A stretch of 64,000 nt of DNA, taken from PALSA-270 sp963770245 (GTDB taxonomy: Bacteria; Acidobacteriota; Terriglobia; Terriglobales; Acidobacteriaceae). Numbering within the stretch: the first letter of the stretch is position 1; each line of letters begins with the position of its first letter. This document shows positions 43,875 through 53,756 of this stretch, piece after piece. The position numbers and the translations under genes were made by a program. Below the pieces are notes generated by a model. That model did not search any database. It saw only the letters and a program-made list of their open reading frames with translations, and was not told the DNA's origin. The stretch is taken from NCBI GenBank assembly GCA_963770245.1, contig CAVYOX010000008.1, forward strand, positions 62,001 to 126,000, read 5' to 3'.

Positions 43875-45023
43875 CTAAATCTTTTGGGGAGGCCCGGCGA
43901 CGGTAACGGAAGTGGGTTCTTGCCGTTCCGCGGAATCGAAACCCGACAGGGACGGCGTGCCCCCGGCCGAGTCCGTCTCTTCAGAATCCTGCAACCCCGC
44001 TTTTCCCGCACCGCTCCCGGTTTCTTTGCCGGAGCCGTCCCGCTTGGCGTCATCCTTATTGGCGAGCAATTTTGCCGCATCGAGGAGCGGACGACCGAGC
44101 GAAGCGTTGTAGCTGGTCCAGGCGCCTTCAGAACCCGCCTCCCGCTCGAAGTGGGCGCGCATGCTTTCCATCTTGGAATCAAGATCGTCGAGATAGTGCA
44201 GCACGAGCGCTTCGGGAAACATGGGCAGCTTGGGAGAGCCAAATTCGTAATGGCCATGGTGGCTGATGATGAGGTGCTCGACCAGAGTCTTGAGGTCGGC
44301 GGGAAAGCCCGGCACAAGAGCGATTTTCGCATGCAACATTTCCAGTTCGATGACCATGTGGCCAAGCAGTTGACCGCGCGTGGTGTAAGAGAACGAGCGA
44401 TTGTAGGCCAGCTCATGAATCTTGCCGATATCGTGCAGGAAGGCCCCGGTGAGCAGAAGGTCGCGGTTGATCTGCGGATAATTGCGACAGATCAGGTCGC
44501 ACGATTTCGACAGCGACACCACGTGATCGAGCAGGCCGCCGATGAATGCGTGATGCAGCGTCTTGGCGGCGGGGGCCGTGCGGTACGCCTCTGCCAGTTC
44601 CGCGTCGGCCATGAAAGCTTCGACCAGCGTCTTGAGAAAAGGATTCTGAAAGGTGGCGACGAAACCCGCCAAAGTTTGCCAAAGTTCGCCGATATCCTTC
44701 GTGGTCTTCGGCAGATAGTCGGCAAAATCGACTTCCGAATCGCCCAGCTGACGGAGCTTGTGGATGGTGATCTGGAAGCGGTTCTTATACTTGTTGAGCA
44801 GACCCTTGATCTTGACGAAGTCGTCCTGCTCGAAGCCGTCGATGACTTCCTCGACGTTGTCCCACATCTTGGCTTCCAGGTGGCCGCTGCGGTCGCCGAG
44901 CGTCAGCGCCAGATATGGGTCTCCGGTTTTCTTAGGCTTGACCTGCTTGGAAACGACGACGAAGGTGGAAGTGATGACCTTGTTCTCGTGCTGGCAGCAA
45001 TCGGCGATGAAAAATTCCTTCAT
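43875..45023 (-). CDS. OB-fold plus HD-domain nuclease (YhaM-like)
   Basis: The 382-aa protein starts with an OB-fold nucleic-acid-binding domain (about 10-90, FVVVSKQVKPKKTGDPYLALTLGDRSG). An HD domain follows with HHAFIGGLLDHVVSL, FLHDIGKI (the HD pair) and HLIISHHGHYEFGSP. This is the architecture of YhaM, a 3'-5' exoribonuclease. The last 70 residues are low-complexity and charged, longer than in YhaM. An extended -10 box TGC-GATAAT (about 45075) lies upstream. The substrate, RNA or DNA, is inferred from the family. Confidence 0.87.
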   Translation of the reverse strand: MKEFFIADCCQHENKVITSTFVVVSKQVKPKKTGDPYLALTLGDRSGHLEAKMWDNVEEVIDGFEQDDFVKIKGLLNKYKNRFQITIHKLRQLGDSEVDFADYLPKTTKDIGELWQTLAGFVATFQNPFLKTLVEAFMADAELAEAYRTAPAAKTLHHAFIGGLLDHVVSLSKSCDLICRNYPQINRDLLLTGAFLHDIGKIHELAYNRSFSYTTRGQLLGHMVIELEMLHAKIALVPGFPADLKTLVEHLIISHHGHYEFGSPKLPMFPEALVLHYLDDLDSKMESMRAHFEREAGSEGAWTSYNASLGRPLLDAAKLLANKDDAKRDGSGKETGSGAGKAGLQDSEETDSAGGTPSLSGFDSAERQEPTSVTVAGPPQKI

Positions 45024-45246
45024 GCGGTGTGAGCTCGCGGTCGAATCCCCGAAACCTCAGGAGCTGAAGCCCCCCTTGTGACAGCGATTATCGCAGGGGC
45101 GAAGGGCCGGGCGCCACCCAAAATCCATGGCTGCGACGGCCCCGCTGCGGCCGCGTGGAACCGAGTGAGTTCCTCGCCAGCCTCGCCCCGCCGCAATTGG
45201 CTCGAGGCCACGGGAGGGTCAGAACGCCGCAGTCTTGGCCAGGCTC

Positions 45247-46335
45247 TTAAAAGAGCGGTATTTTCTTTTTCTTTTTGAGCTTCTTGGCATTTACATCTTT
45301 GGCGTCGGTTTCGATGAAACCGGTTTCGTTCGGGCTGGCGCCGCTATCGACGAAGCCGGGCTTGTAATAGATGAAGGCATCCTCGCGCAGCTTCAGCAGA
45401 TAGGCACGCAGCGCGGGTTGCAGCTTCTGCATGTACACGGCGTCTTGCAAATGAGGTTCGGCCTCCTTAAAGGAAGGCAGACCCCCAGGATGATGCTCGG
45501 AGACTTTCAGGATGACAAAACCCTGCTTGGTGCGGATCGCATCCGAGACCTCTGCCGGCTTCATGGCGAAGGTCTTGTCCTCGAGCTCCTTGGCCAGTTG
45601 GCCGCGCTCGAAATAGCCGAGATCGCCGCCCTGCGCCGCTGTCGGCCCGTCGGAGTTCTTCTTGGCGATGTCCTCGAAAGCGGCGCCTTTGCGGATCTGG
45701 GCGACCAGATCATTCGCCTTGGCCTGGGCAGCGGCGATTTGCTGGGGATCGTCCACCGGACCAGGGCTGTCCTTTTTTGAGGTAGCGACCAGAATCTCGC
45801 TCAGGCGAATCGTCTCCGGGTGCTCCATTTCAGTCTTGTGCTGGTCGTAAAACTGCTGCTCTTCCTCTTTGGTCACGTTCAGCCTGGAGCCGACCTCCTT
45901 GCCGATGACCTCCTTGGTGATGATCTGGTTGCGCAAGTTCTGCTTGTAATCCTCGTAGGAGATGCCCTGCGCCTCGGCGGCCTTCTGCAGGTCCTCCATG
46001 TTCTCTAGGTGCATCTGCTTGCGCAGGTCGTCCAGTTGCTTGATCAGTTCGGTATCTGCGGTGATGCCCAACGTGGTGCCTTGATCGAGCAGCAATTGCT
46101 GGTCAATCAGGTCGCGCAGGACGTCCTTCTGGCGTTCGGCGAACACTTTGTCGGCGTTCGCTGGGTCCTGCTGCTGCACCTCCTGCTTCAGATCGTCCGT
46201 GCTACGCTGATACTCGGTGAGGGTCACGATGCGGTTATTGACGCGGGCGACGATCTCTTCGACGACCGGGTCCGCCCCGAAAGCGGGCCAAGCCAGCAAG
46301 CCAATCATCACCGACCAGGGGAGCAGCTTTGGCAT
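45247..46335 (-). CDS. SurA-like periplasmic peptidyl-prolyl isomerase
   Basis: From ATG 46335 the protein has 362 aa and a signal peptide ending AWPAFGA. The N-terminal SurA-type chaperone domain (VNNRIVTLTEYQRSTDDLKQ, ITADTELIKQLDDLRKQM) is followed by one parvulin domain (about 185-285; RLSEILVATSKK, FEDIAKKNSDGPTAAQGGDLGYF). The tail ends in lysines (KKLKKKKKIPLF). It probably assists outer-membrane protein folding. A TTG at 46359 would add 8 residues ahead of the signal and is not preferred. It diverges from the 46490 gene. Confidence 0.9.
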   Translation of the reverse strand: MPKLLPWSVMIGLLAWPAFGADPVVEEIVARVNNRIVTLTEYQRSTDDLKQEVQQQDPANADKVFAERQKDVLRDLIDQQLLLDQGTTLGITADTELIKQLDDLRKQMHLENMEDLQKAAEAQGISYEDYKQNLRNQIITKEVIGKEVGSRLNVTKEEEQQFYDQHKTEMEHPETIRLSEILVATSKKDSPGPVDDPQQIAAAQAKANDLVAQIRKGAAFEDIAKKNSDGPTAAQGGDLGYFERGQLAKELEDKTFAMKPAEVSDAIRTKQGFVILKVSEHHPGGLPSFKEAEPHLQDAVYMQKLQPALRAYLLKLREDAFIYYKPGFVDSGASPNETGFIETDAKDVNAKKLKKKKKIPLF

Positions 46336-46489
46336 AGGTTTTTCCCAAGCACGCCGCAACCCGAAACCCGGGCTGGCGAGGAACTTCCGCCTAAATTGTA
46401 CCTCCGGAAGTCCTATGGCCGCCAGGTCGGCCTGCTATCATAATGCGTTTTTGCCGGCTGGTTGAAGCTCGAGGACCGCGGAGGTGGGG

Positions 46490-48271
46490 TTGAAAATCAT
46501 CGGCTATGCTTTTCTGGTATTGCTTTGCGGAGGGATGACGAGTCTGGCGCAAGCACAGAAGCACGCGGCGGCAGCGCCGGGCCTGGCAGAACTGGAGAAA
46601 ATGACCGCTCGCTTCGCCCCCACGGCGTTGCGAGTGGACACTTCGAGCCTGTCTCCGGGGGACCGGCAGGCGCTGCTCAAGCTGCTTGAAGCTTCCCGTA
46701 TTCTGAATGATGTTTTCCTCGAGCAGTTGTGGAAGGGCAACGTAGCACTGTACGCCAAGTTGCAAAAGGACCGAACCCCGCTGGGGAAGGCGCGCTTGCA
46801 CTATTTCTGGCTCAACAAAGGACCGTGGTCGGGCATTGACCAGAACCAGGCCTTCCTGCCGGGAGTCCCGCCTCACAAACCCTTGGGCGCGAACTTCTAT
46901 CCGGGAGACATGAGCAAGCGGGATTTCGAAGCTTGGGTCGCGGGGCTGCCCGAAAAAGATCAAGAACAGGCGAAAAGTTTCTTTACCGTGATTCGCTGGC
47001 GGGACGCCGGCGCAGGCGGGCCTAGGTCGTTGGTGGCCATTCCTTACAGCGAGGCCTACCAAGACAATCTTCCGCGGGCGGCCAGTCTGCTCAAGGAGGC
47101 GGCGGAGTTGACCGACAACGACTCGCTGAAGCGCTTTCTCCGCTCGCGCGCCGACGCGTTCTCGTCGAACGACTACTACGAGAGTGATCTCGCCTGGATG
47201 GACCTGGATGCGCCGATCGATATCACCATCGGGCCCTACGAGACCTACAACGACGAACTGTTTGGCTACAAAGCGGCTTTTGAGGCCTACGTCAACCTTC
47301 GCGACGAACAGGAGACCGCCAAGCTCTCGGCATTCACGCTGCATTTGCAGGAGATCGAAGACCATTTGCCGCTCGATCCCGAGTACCGCAATCCCAAGCT
47401 GGGAGCGGCGGCGCCGATTCGGGTGGGGGACGAAATTCTCAGCGCCGGCGACGGTGCTCATGGAGTGCAGACGGCAGCCTACAACCTGCCCAACGATGAT
47501 CGCGTGGTCCAGCAAAAGGGCAGCAAACGGGTGATGCTGAAAAATGTGCAGGAAGTGAAGTTCCGCAGCGTGCTGCTGCCGATCGCGCGGAGGACGCTTT
47601 CCAAGTCGGCGGTGGTGGACGTAAGTTTCGACTCCTTCTTTACCCACATTCTGGCGCATGAGTTGATGCACGGCCTCGGGCCCCACCAGATCAAACTGCA
47701 GGGACGGGACACCACGCCGAGGGAAGAACTGAAGGAGATCTTTGCCCCCATCGAGGAAGCGAAGGCCGATGTGACGGGATTGTTCGCGCTGCAGTACATG
47801 ATGGATCACGCGCAGGATATGGGGCTGACCAGGGTGCTGGCTTCTGATGACGCCGCCCAGCGGCAGCTTTACGCGACCTATCTGGCCTCGACTTTTCGCA
47901 GCCTTCGCTTTGGCCTGAACGAAGCCCACGGCAAGGGGATGGCGATGCAATTCAATTTTCTGTTCGATCAAGGGGCTTTTGTGCAAAACGAAGACGGGAC
48001 TTTCGGCGTGAACATGGGGAAGGTCCGGGATGCTGTGATTGCGCTGGACCACGATCTCCTGACGGTCGAAGCCCGGGGCGACTATGCGGGCGCGAAGAAG
48101 ATGCTCGATGAGCTGGGCGTAATTCGGCCCGCGGTGCAGAAAGCGCTCGATCACTTGCAGGACCTGCCCACCGACATCGAGCCGATCTTCGTGACCGCCG
48201 ACGAGCTCGCCCCCGCGGCTAACCAGCAGCCCGCGCGGCCCCTGCCGCGGGGAAGAAAGCGCAGCCGCTAG
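46490..48271 (+). CDS. Exported zinc peptidase-like protein (M49/DPP III-like)
   Basis: From TTG 46490 the protein has 593 aa and a signal sequence IGYAFLVLLCGGMTSLAQA; GGAGG (46480-46484) lies 5 nt upstream and rules out the GTG at 46484, which overlaps it. The likely zinc site is ILAHELMHGLGPH with a later EEAKADVTG carrying the third ligand. That pair recalls the M49 dipeptidyl-peptidase III group, although the first motif is HExxH rather than HExxxH. It may digest peptides in the periplasm. The assignment is tentative. Its stop shares CTAG with the converging phosphatase. Confidence 0.75.
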   Translation: MKIIGYAFLVLLCGGMTSLAQAQKHAAAAPGLAELEKMTARFAPTALRVDTSSLSPGDRQALLKLLEASRILNDVFLEQLWKGNVALYAKLQKDRTPLGKARLHYFWLNKGPWSGIDQNQAFLPGVPPHKPLGANFYPGDMSKRDFEAWVAGLPEKDQEQAKSFFTVIRWRDAGAGGPRSLVAIPYSEAYQDNLPRAASLLKEAAELTDNDSLKRFLRSRADAFSSNDYYESDLAWMDLDAPIDITIGPYETYNDELFGYKAAFEAYVNLRDEQETAKLSAFTLHLQEIEDHLPLDPEYRNPKLGAAAPIRVGDEILSAGDGAHGVQTAAYNLPNDDRVVQQKGSKRVMLKNVQEVKFRSVLLPIARRTLSKSAVVDVSFDSFFTHILAHELMHGLGPHQIKLQGRDTTPREELKEIFAPIEEAKADVTGLFALQYMMDHAQDMGLTRVLASDDAAQRQLYATYLASTFRSLRFGLNEAHGKGMAMQFNFLFDQGAFVQNEDGTFGVNMGKVRDAVIALDHDLLTVEARGDYAGAKKMLDELGVIRPAVQKALDHLQDLPTDIEPIFVTADELAPAANQQPARPLPRGRKRSR

Positions 48272-49062
48272 GCCGGGGACTTTGCCAGGACGCCTTTCGC
48301 CCGAGCGCCCATCGCGGCGCGAGCCAGGGCCAGGGCGGTAACGTCGTCATGCGTCGGAGCCGTGCCCATGAACTGTCGAATTCCGTCGAGGGCACTCATG
48401 CAGATTTCTTTGGCGCTGTCGGCGAGCGTATTCTGAAACAGTTCCTTGACCCGATCCAGTCCGAATTCCTCGCCGTGGCGCTTCCCTTCGACGACTCCGC
48501 GAGAAACCAGGAGGAGATCTGCGCCCGGTTCCAGGGCGACCATGAAAGCATCGCTCGTGGCATGGGAAAAAAGCCCGAGGGGAAGGCCGGTGGCAGGGAG
48601 TTCGACTACCCCGGTGCTGTCACGCACCAGGCCCGGCGTGTGACCGGCGTTGCAATAACAAAGGATCCCGAGTCCGTCGTTGTAGCAACCGGCAAAACCG
48701 GGGCAGGAGTGCACCCCCTTGGCGGCGTCGAGCACGGTGCAGTTGAGCTGATGGCAAAGCTCGCTCATGGCGTCGGCTTCGTTGATGTCATCCTCGGCGA
48801 ACAGCGTGGCTCCCAGGGTGCGAAATGTGCGCTGCGCGGCCGATAGGATGGCGCGAGTGTCTTCTAGACTTCCGGCGGCATCCAGCAGACTGAACAAGAC
48901 CCGCTGCGGATGAACGCGGAGGAAGTCATAGAAATCGCCGGCTTGGCGCTGGCCGTAGTAGAGGGCCGCGATGGCGGCATCGCGCAGCTCAGGGACCTCC
49001 GAGTGAAGGGGCAGTTCGGGCGCAGATTGCGGTGCTTGGTTGCGTGTGAACCGGGAGTGCAT
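48268..49062 (-). CDS. SpoIIE/PP2C-type serine phosphatase
   Basis: From ATG 49062 (AGGG 6 nt upstream) the protein has 264 aa. The PP2C-like domain shows AGDFYDFLRVHPQRVLFSLLDAAG with the metal-binding Asp, YCNAGHTPGLV and a late THDDVTALALA. It has no sensor domain of its own. Such stand-alone phosphatases act on anti-sigma-factor antagonists in partner-switching systems, but no antagonist is nearby. A longer frame back to 49269 adds a low-complexity tail and is rejected. Confidence 0.83.
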   Translation of the reverse strand: MHSRFTRNQAPQSAPELPLHSEVPELRDAAIAALYYGQRQAGDFYDFLRVHPQRVLFSLLDAAGSLEDTRAILSAAQRTFRTLGATLFAEDDINEADAMSELCHQLNCTVLDAAKGVHSCPGFAGCYNDGLGILCYCNAGHTPGLVRDSTGVVELPATGLPLGLFSHATSDAFMVALEPGADLLLVSRGVVEGKRHGEEFGLDRVKELFQNTLADSAKEICMSALDGIRQFMGTAPTHDDVTALALARAAMGARAKGVLAKSPA

Positions 49063-49288
49063 AGGACCCTGCCGAGCGGTGAAGTTAACACAGAGAAGTG
49101 CAGACGGGCCAGCACATAGTGCAGGATTCGGGGCACGCGAGGACGTATCTCGGAGGACCTGCGCAGGATCGAACGCCAGCCAGGCGGAGCTCGCGGCCCC
49201 GGCCGCACCGGGAGCGCCGCTTCGGGAAGCGCCAGAGCAGGCTTGCGCCCAGGCCGATCGAGAAGCCACCGGCCATACCTCCCGAGCT

Positions 49289-50722
49289 CTAGTTTCCGTA
49301 TTTGCTGATCAGGTAGTTGCCGACTGCGGTCTGCAACTGTCCGTAGTCGGAATGGATCGTAGCGCGAAGCGCGGCTTCGGTGGAACTGCCTTCGGCAAGC
49401 TTTTGCAGAATGCGCTGCAATTCACTGACCCCGTAGGTATCGTCGATGTATTGGACGGCGGCGAGAGATTCGTCATAGGCCAGCACGGCCTCAACGGGCG
49501 AGAAGCGCATGAAGCTGCCTTCGAGCGCGTTGAAGGGAATTTCGCGCTGCGCCTGGAAAAGTTCCGCCAGGCGGCGCCCATTGGCGAGTGGTTTGGGCTC
49601 GAGAGCTTGCGCAATGCCCTCGTGCAGCCACTGTGGACATCGTCCCGCCGAAATCTGATTGATAAAGGAGTGAGCCAGTTCATGCTTCAGAACATGCGCC
49701 AACTCCGGGGTAATCGAACCCACGCCCTCGATTGGAATGCGTAACTTGCCGTCATTGATCGCGCCCGTCCAGGACGGCGCTTGGGTCACATCGAAAAACG
49801 CCTGACCGGTATAGAGGATGACTTGAATGCTACTGCGGGGAGCGGCGCCCAAATCGCGCACCAGGTCGTCATAGTCCGACTCCAGGCTGGCGAGCAATTC
49901 CCGGCGCAGCCCTTCCGAGCTCTGTTGACCTTCGTAGTGCAGGGTAAAGTGGATGCTCTCACGCTCGCTGTACTCGGACTCGGCGGCGGCATCGCGCTGT
50001 GCTTTGGCCAGCAATTGCTCGATGGCAGCATCGGGACGCAGTTCGAGAGAGCGTTTCCAAGTGCGGACGGCGTCGCGGGTATGGTTGGCGGCGAACTGAG
50101 CGTAACCCAGAACATCGAGCGCGTCGGGCGAATCCGGAGTGACGCGGACGGCGTGCTCGGCATAGGGCATTGCCTCGGCGGCGTTGCCGGTCCGCACCAG
50201 CAGCGCCGCGAGATAATTCAGAATGGTTGGATTCTCGGAATCGAAGCGCAGAGCGGTTTTGAAATAGGGGCGCGCCTTGGGAAAATCACCGTGATCGAAC
50301 TCATACTTGCCCGCGATGAAATAGGCGATGGCGGCCGTACCGGGGTCGCCTTGCTCGAGGGTATGGAGAGCGTCCAGATCGACTTGGCCGTCGTGAACAA
50401 CTCTTTCGGAGAGGCCGGGCTCGCCGTTCAGGATGCCTGCCGGAGCAAACCCAGGAACTTCATCGCCGACTTTGGAATTGGAGCCCGAGGAGGCATATTC
50501 TGGAGCAACACCGCCAGACTCAATGTGGTCGACCAGAGACCGCGGAATGGCATAGGAGTCATCTCCCAGGTCATACTCGACGTGGTTGCCGTTTTGCCGG
50601 ACGTGGTCCGCCCAGATGGTGCGTCCATTCTTCAGGTGGATGACGTCGGCCGAAGCGCAGACCACCGCGCACGCCGACACGAACAGCATCGACCGCAGGA
50701 AAAAGATGACAGAGGAATGCAC
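49289..50722 (-). CDS. TPR protein with C-terminal MA-type zinc peptidase domain
   Basis: The 477-aa protein has a signal segment (IFFLRSMLFVSACAVVCA). TPR-like helices (about 125-245) begin AIAYFIAGKYEFDHGDFPKA. A C-terminal gluzincin-like domain has VLKHELAHSFINQ and WLHEGIAQAL, which supply HExxH and the third ligand. It should be exported. The GTG start at 50722 is 8 nt after TAGAAT (50736-50731), so it may be leaderless. Only 38 nt separate it from the divergent M1 peptidase gene. Confidence 0.82.
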   Translation of the reverse strand: MHSSVIFFLRSMLFVSACAVVCASADVIHLKNGRTIWADHVRQNGNHVEYDLGDDSYAIPRSLVDHIESGGVAPEYASSGSNSKVGDEVPGFAPAGILNGEPGLSERVVHDGQVDLDALHTLEQGDPGTAAIAYFIAGKYEFDHGDFPKARPYFKTALRFDSENPTILNYLAALLVRTGNAAEAMPYAEHAVRVTPDSPDALDVLGYAQFAANHTRDAVRTWKRSLELRPDAAIEQLLAKAQRDAAAESEYSERESIHFTLHYEGQQSSEGLRRELLASLESDYDDLVRDLGAAPRSSIQVILYTGQAFFDVTQAPSWTGAINDGKLRIPIEGVGSITPELAHVLKHELAHSFINQISAGRCPQWLHEGIAQALEPKPLANGRRLAELFQAQREIPFNALEGSFMRFSPVEAVLAYDESLAAVQYIDDTYGVSELQRILQKLAEGSSTEAALRATIHSDYGQLQTAVGNYLISKYGN

Positions 50723-50760
50723 TGAGGCGCATTCTAGAGCACCAGGAGTTCAGGGCGCAG

Positions 50761-53385
50761 GTGACAAAGGTAATCAAGGGAGTTCGCTGGGAGCTGCTGT
50801 TGAGTTGGCTCTTGCTTGGGGTTGGAATGCAGGCGGCGGCGCAATCCGCTCCGCCTCCGCCATCGCCCGCCTCCGGCGCCACATCGGTGGCCCCCAGTTC
50901 AGCGGAAGCGCTGTATCTGCGGTTGCGCAGCGTCGGGCTGGACAAAGCCCGCGTCTACCATGCGCGCGACGTCAGCTTCCATCGCGATGCCATTGCGATC
51001 AGCCTGGACGATGGAACCATTGCCTTCACCGAGGACGTCGAGGGTCGGGTCACGGGAGCCTTTTTCGAGGGAGATGGAGACGTTCTGGTAATGCCCCCCG
51101 ATCAGGTGGAGCGAGCCTCCATGGTGCTATTCACCGGGGCCGCGATCCTCGAAGAGAAGTTCGTCACCGCCTACTTCCGCTTCAATGACGACACCTACCA
51201 GGAGCTGCGGCCACTCCTTAGGCCCGAGGAGCATTCCGACCAGTTCGTCGCACGCTGGAACGAAACTGCGCGCAACCTGGCATCGATCGACGGGTTGCGA
51301 TTGCTCGTCAGCTTCAGTCGGTTCCTGCCGGTCGCGGGGCAAGCTTCCCCTCCAGAGTTCCCGCCCGCTGCCACAGCCGAGCCGGACCGCATGCTGCACG
51401 CCCGCGTGGAGGGACGGAACTTGGGAGCTTTTGATCTTTACTACGATTCGGCCGCTGCGGAACAGGTTCGGGCCGGCCAGCTGAAGACCGTTCACGGCGA
51501 AAGCTACTACGACCTATGGACGTCGTTCAGTTCGAAACGGGGAGGGTCCCCGGCTCGAGACGCAGGAGATGCGGGACTCGACGTAGAGGAAGACGGCGAA
51601 ATCGGTTCTCTGAACATTGCCAGCTATAAAATCCGTGCCGTCGTGAAGCCGCCCACGGAATTGGACGCCGACTCGACCCTGCAAATCGATGTGCATCAAG
51701 GCGGGGCGCGCGCGCTGACCTTCGAGCTGTCCCGCTTCCTCGACATCCAGCGGGTGGAAGCGGATGGCCATCCGGTCGAATTTATTCATAATCCTGCGCT
51801 TGAAGGCACCGAACGTGCCCGCCGTGGAAATGACCTGGTGGTGGTGGTATTCTCCCAGCCGCTCCAAGCTGGACAGCATTTGGAACTGCGCTTCGTGTAC
51901 CGCGGCGAAGTGCTTTCGGAAGCGGGACCCGGGCTGCTCTACGTTGGCGCACGCGGGACTTGGTATCCCAACTTCGGGCCCGCAATGTCAAACTTCGACC
52001 TGGAGTTTCGCTATCCGGCCGGTTGGACGCTGCTCGCCACGGGCCAGCGCCACGCCCCGGAGGTTTCTCCTCCTGGCGCTGGCAGACCATCGGCGACCTC
52101 GAGCGGAGCCGCGGGAGATCAGGTGTCGCGCTGGATTTCGGAAAGGCCCATGCCTCTTGCAGGATTCAATCTGGGGCAGTACACGCACGCGACCGCTCAC
52201 GCCGGCAGCGTGGCGGTTGAGGTTTACGCCACATCCGGGATGGAGCGCACGTTTCCGAAAGCCCCGGCTGCAGGTCTAATACCGGCGTTGCCGACCGTGG
52301 TCACTGTGCCCCGCGACCAGGCAACCATCGATGCTCCGCCGCCTCCTTCCCCGGCGCTCAATGAGCAGCACGTGGCCGAGGAGTCGGCGCGGGCCGTGGA
52401 ATTCTTTGCCCGCCGCTTTGGTCCTTACCCTTACGGAAAATTGGCCCTGACCCAGATGCCGGGCGAGCTCAGTCAGGGATGGCCAGGGCTCATCTTCCTT
52501 TCGAGCTTTGCCTTCCTGAGCCCCGAGGAGAAAGCGCAACTGCACGTCAGCTCCCTCGAAGACACACGCAGTAGTTTGGTGATCGCGCACGAAACCGCAC
52601 ACCAGTGGTGGGGCGATCTGGTGGTGTGGAAAGGATATCGGGATCAGTGGATCGTCGAAGCGCTGGCCGAGTACAGCTCCCTGATGCAACTCGAATCGCA
52701 AGATCCGGCAAAATTTCGCGCTGTGCTCGAGAGCTACCGGGACAAGTTGTTGCAGAAGAATAAGGATGGCGTGCCGCTGATGGAGGCCGGCCCGGTGACC
52801 TTGGGAATCCGCCTGTCGTGCTCCCCTTTTCCCACCGGCTATCAGGCAATTAGCTACGGGCGCGGCACGTGGCTCTTTCATATGCTGCGCACCATGACAC
52901 GCGATGCCGAATCGAAACGGACCGGGCACCGTGCGAGTGCGCGGGAGAACCTGGATGAACCATTTCTGCGGGCACTGCGCAAGCTGAGGGAACGATATCA
53001 GGGAAAATCAATCTCGACTCGGGATGTGTTGCGGGTTTTCGAAGAGGAGTTGCCGCCCTCGCTGTGGTACGAGGGCCAGAAATCCCTAGACTGGTTCTAC
53101 AACGGATGGATCAACGGTACGGCGATTCCGCGCCTGGAATTGCACGACGTGAAGTACGTCGAGCGGGATGGCTCAGCCAGAATCAGTGGTACCATCCGGC
53201 AAAGCGAGGCCCCCGAGGATCTGGTGACCTTGGTTCCGGTTTACGGGACGGTGGGGGGAAAGAGCGTCCTCCTCGGACAGGTCTTCGCCGATGGGCCGGA
53301 AACCGCATTTCACCTGACCGCCCCCACGGGCACACAAAAGGTCGTCCTCGATCCTTACCGCACCCTGCTGGCTCGCACTCGATAG
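50761..53385 (+). CDS. Large exported M1 family aminopeptidase-like protein
   Basis: This 874-aa protein has a signal sequence (LLSWLLLGVGMQAAA). About 300 residues of N-terminal region with FELSRFLDIQRVEADGHPVEF precede the gluzincin core. The zinc site is VIAHETAHQWWGD with the third ligand in WIVEALAEYSS. GAMEN, the substrate-exopeptidase motif, is not evident (TQMPGELSQGW stands in its place), so exopeptidase activity is uncertain. The C-terminal domain is beta-rich. It is divergent from the TPR peptidase; both may work on extracellular proteins. Confidence 0.85.
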   Translation: MTKVIKGVRWELLLSWLLLGVGMQAAAQSAPPPPSPASGATSVAPSSAEALYLRLRSVGLDKARVYHARDVSFHRDAIAISLDDGTIAFTEDVEGRVTGAFFEGDGDVLVMPPDQVERASMVLFTGAAILEEKFVTAYFRFNDDTYQELRPLLRPEEHSDQFVARWNETARNLASIDGLRLLVSFSRFLPVAGQASPPEFPPAATAEPDRMLHARVEGRNLGAFDLYYDSAAAEQVRAGQLKTVHGESYYDLWTSFSSKRGGSPARDAGDAGLDVEEDGEIGSLNIASYKIRAVVKPPTELDADSTLQIDVHQGGARALTFELSRFLDIQRVEADGHPVEFIHNPALEGTERARRGNDLVVVVFSQPLQAGQHLELRFVYRGEVLSEAGPGLLYVGARGTWYPNFGPAMSNFDLEFRYPAGWTLLATGQRHAPEVSPPGAGRPSATSSGAAGDQVSRWISERPMPLAGFNLGQYTHATAHAGSVAVEVYATSGMERTFPKAPAAGLIPALPTVVTVPRDQATIDAPPPPSPALNEQHVAEESARAVEFFARRFGPYPYGKLALTQMPGELSQGWPGLIFLSSFAFLSPEEKAQLHVSSLEDTRSSLVIAHETAHQWWGDLVVWKGYRDQWIVEALAEYSSLMQLESQDPAKFRAVLESYRDKLLQKNKDGVPLMEAGPVTLGIRLSCSPFPTGYQAISYGRGTWLFHMLRTMTRDAESKRTGHRASARENLDEPFLRALRKLRERYQGKSISTRDVLRVFEEELPPSLWYEGQKSLDWFYNGWINGTAIPRLELHDVKYVERDGSARISGTIRQSEAPEDLVTLVPVYGTVGGKSVLLGQVFADGPETAFHLTAPTGTQKVVLDPYRTLLARTR

Positions 53386-53756
53386 GCGCCATCCCACCGC
53401 TCCGCTTGATTTTCCCTTCCGATTCGGCACTGCTTCCCGCCGTGGCGGATGCTTTTTCCCGAAAATGGGACTCAAGAACCCGAGCGAGAAGCTTGGCCCC
53501 GGCTGCAAGCTTGCTTGCCCGCCCCTCATCTTCCTCGCCTGACGCAGAATCTCAGGTTCCCAGCCGGGGCCGAACTGGGCTGAACGCAGCTGCTAACTCT
53601 CAACCCGTTGCGCACTTGGAGCGCGGACCCGGGCGGTTCCCTTCTAGCCCGCAGCTGCCCCACCGAGCTTGACAGTTGCCAAAAGAGAGGCTCGGGACCG
53701 AGCGCGGCCGGGGGTGGAAGAGAATGTGCAATAGCACAGCGTGATCGGAGGTTACC
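53386..53756. other. Intergenic region before the lone receiver
   Basis: A weak terminator-like element, CCGC, loop CGTG, GCGG followed by TTTTT (53437-53457), ends the M1 gene. TTGACA (about 53670-53675) and a 14-bp inverted repeat GCTCGG-GA-CCGAGC (53690-53703) lie upstream of the receiver gene, but no clear -10 box follows. Confidence 0.4.

Noticed and set aside
46391..48154. 587-codon minus-strand frame opposite the M49-like gene
   Set aside because: The plus-strand frame has a signal peptide, zinc motif and ribosome-binding site; the opposite strand has none.
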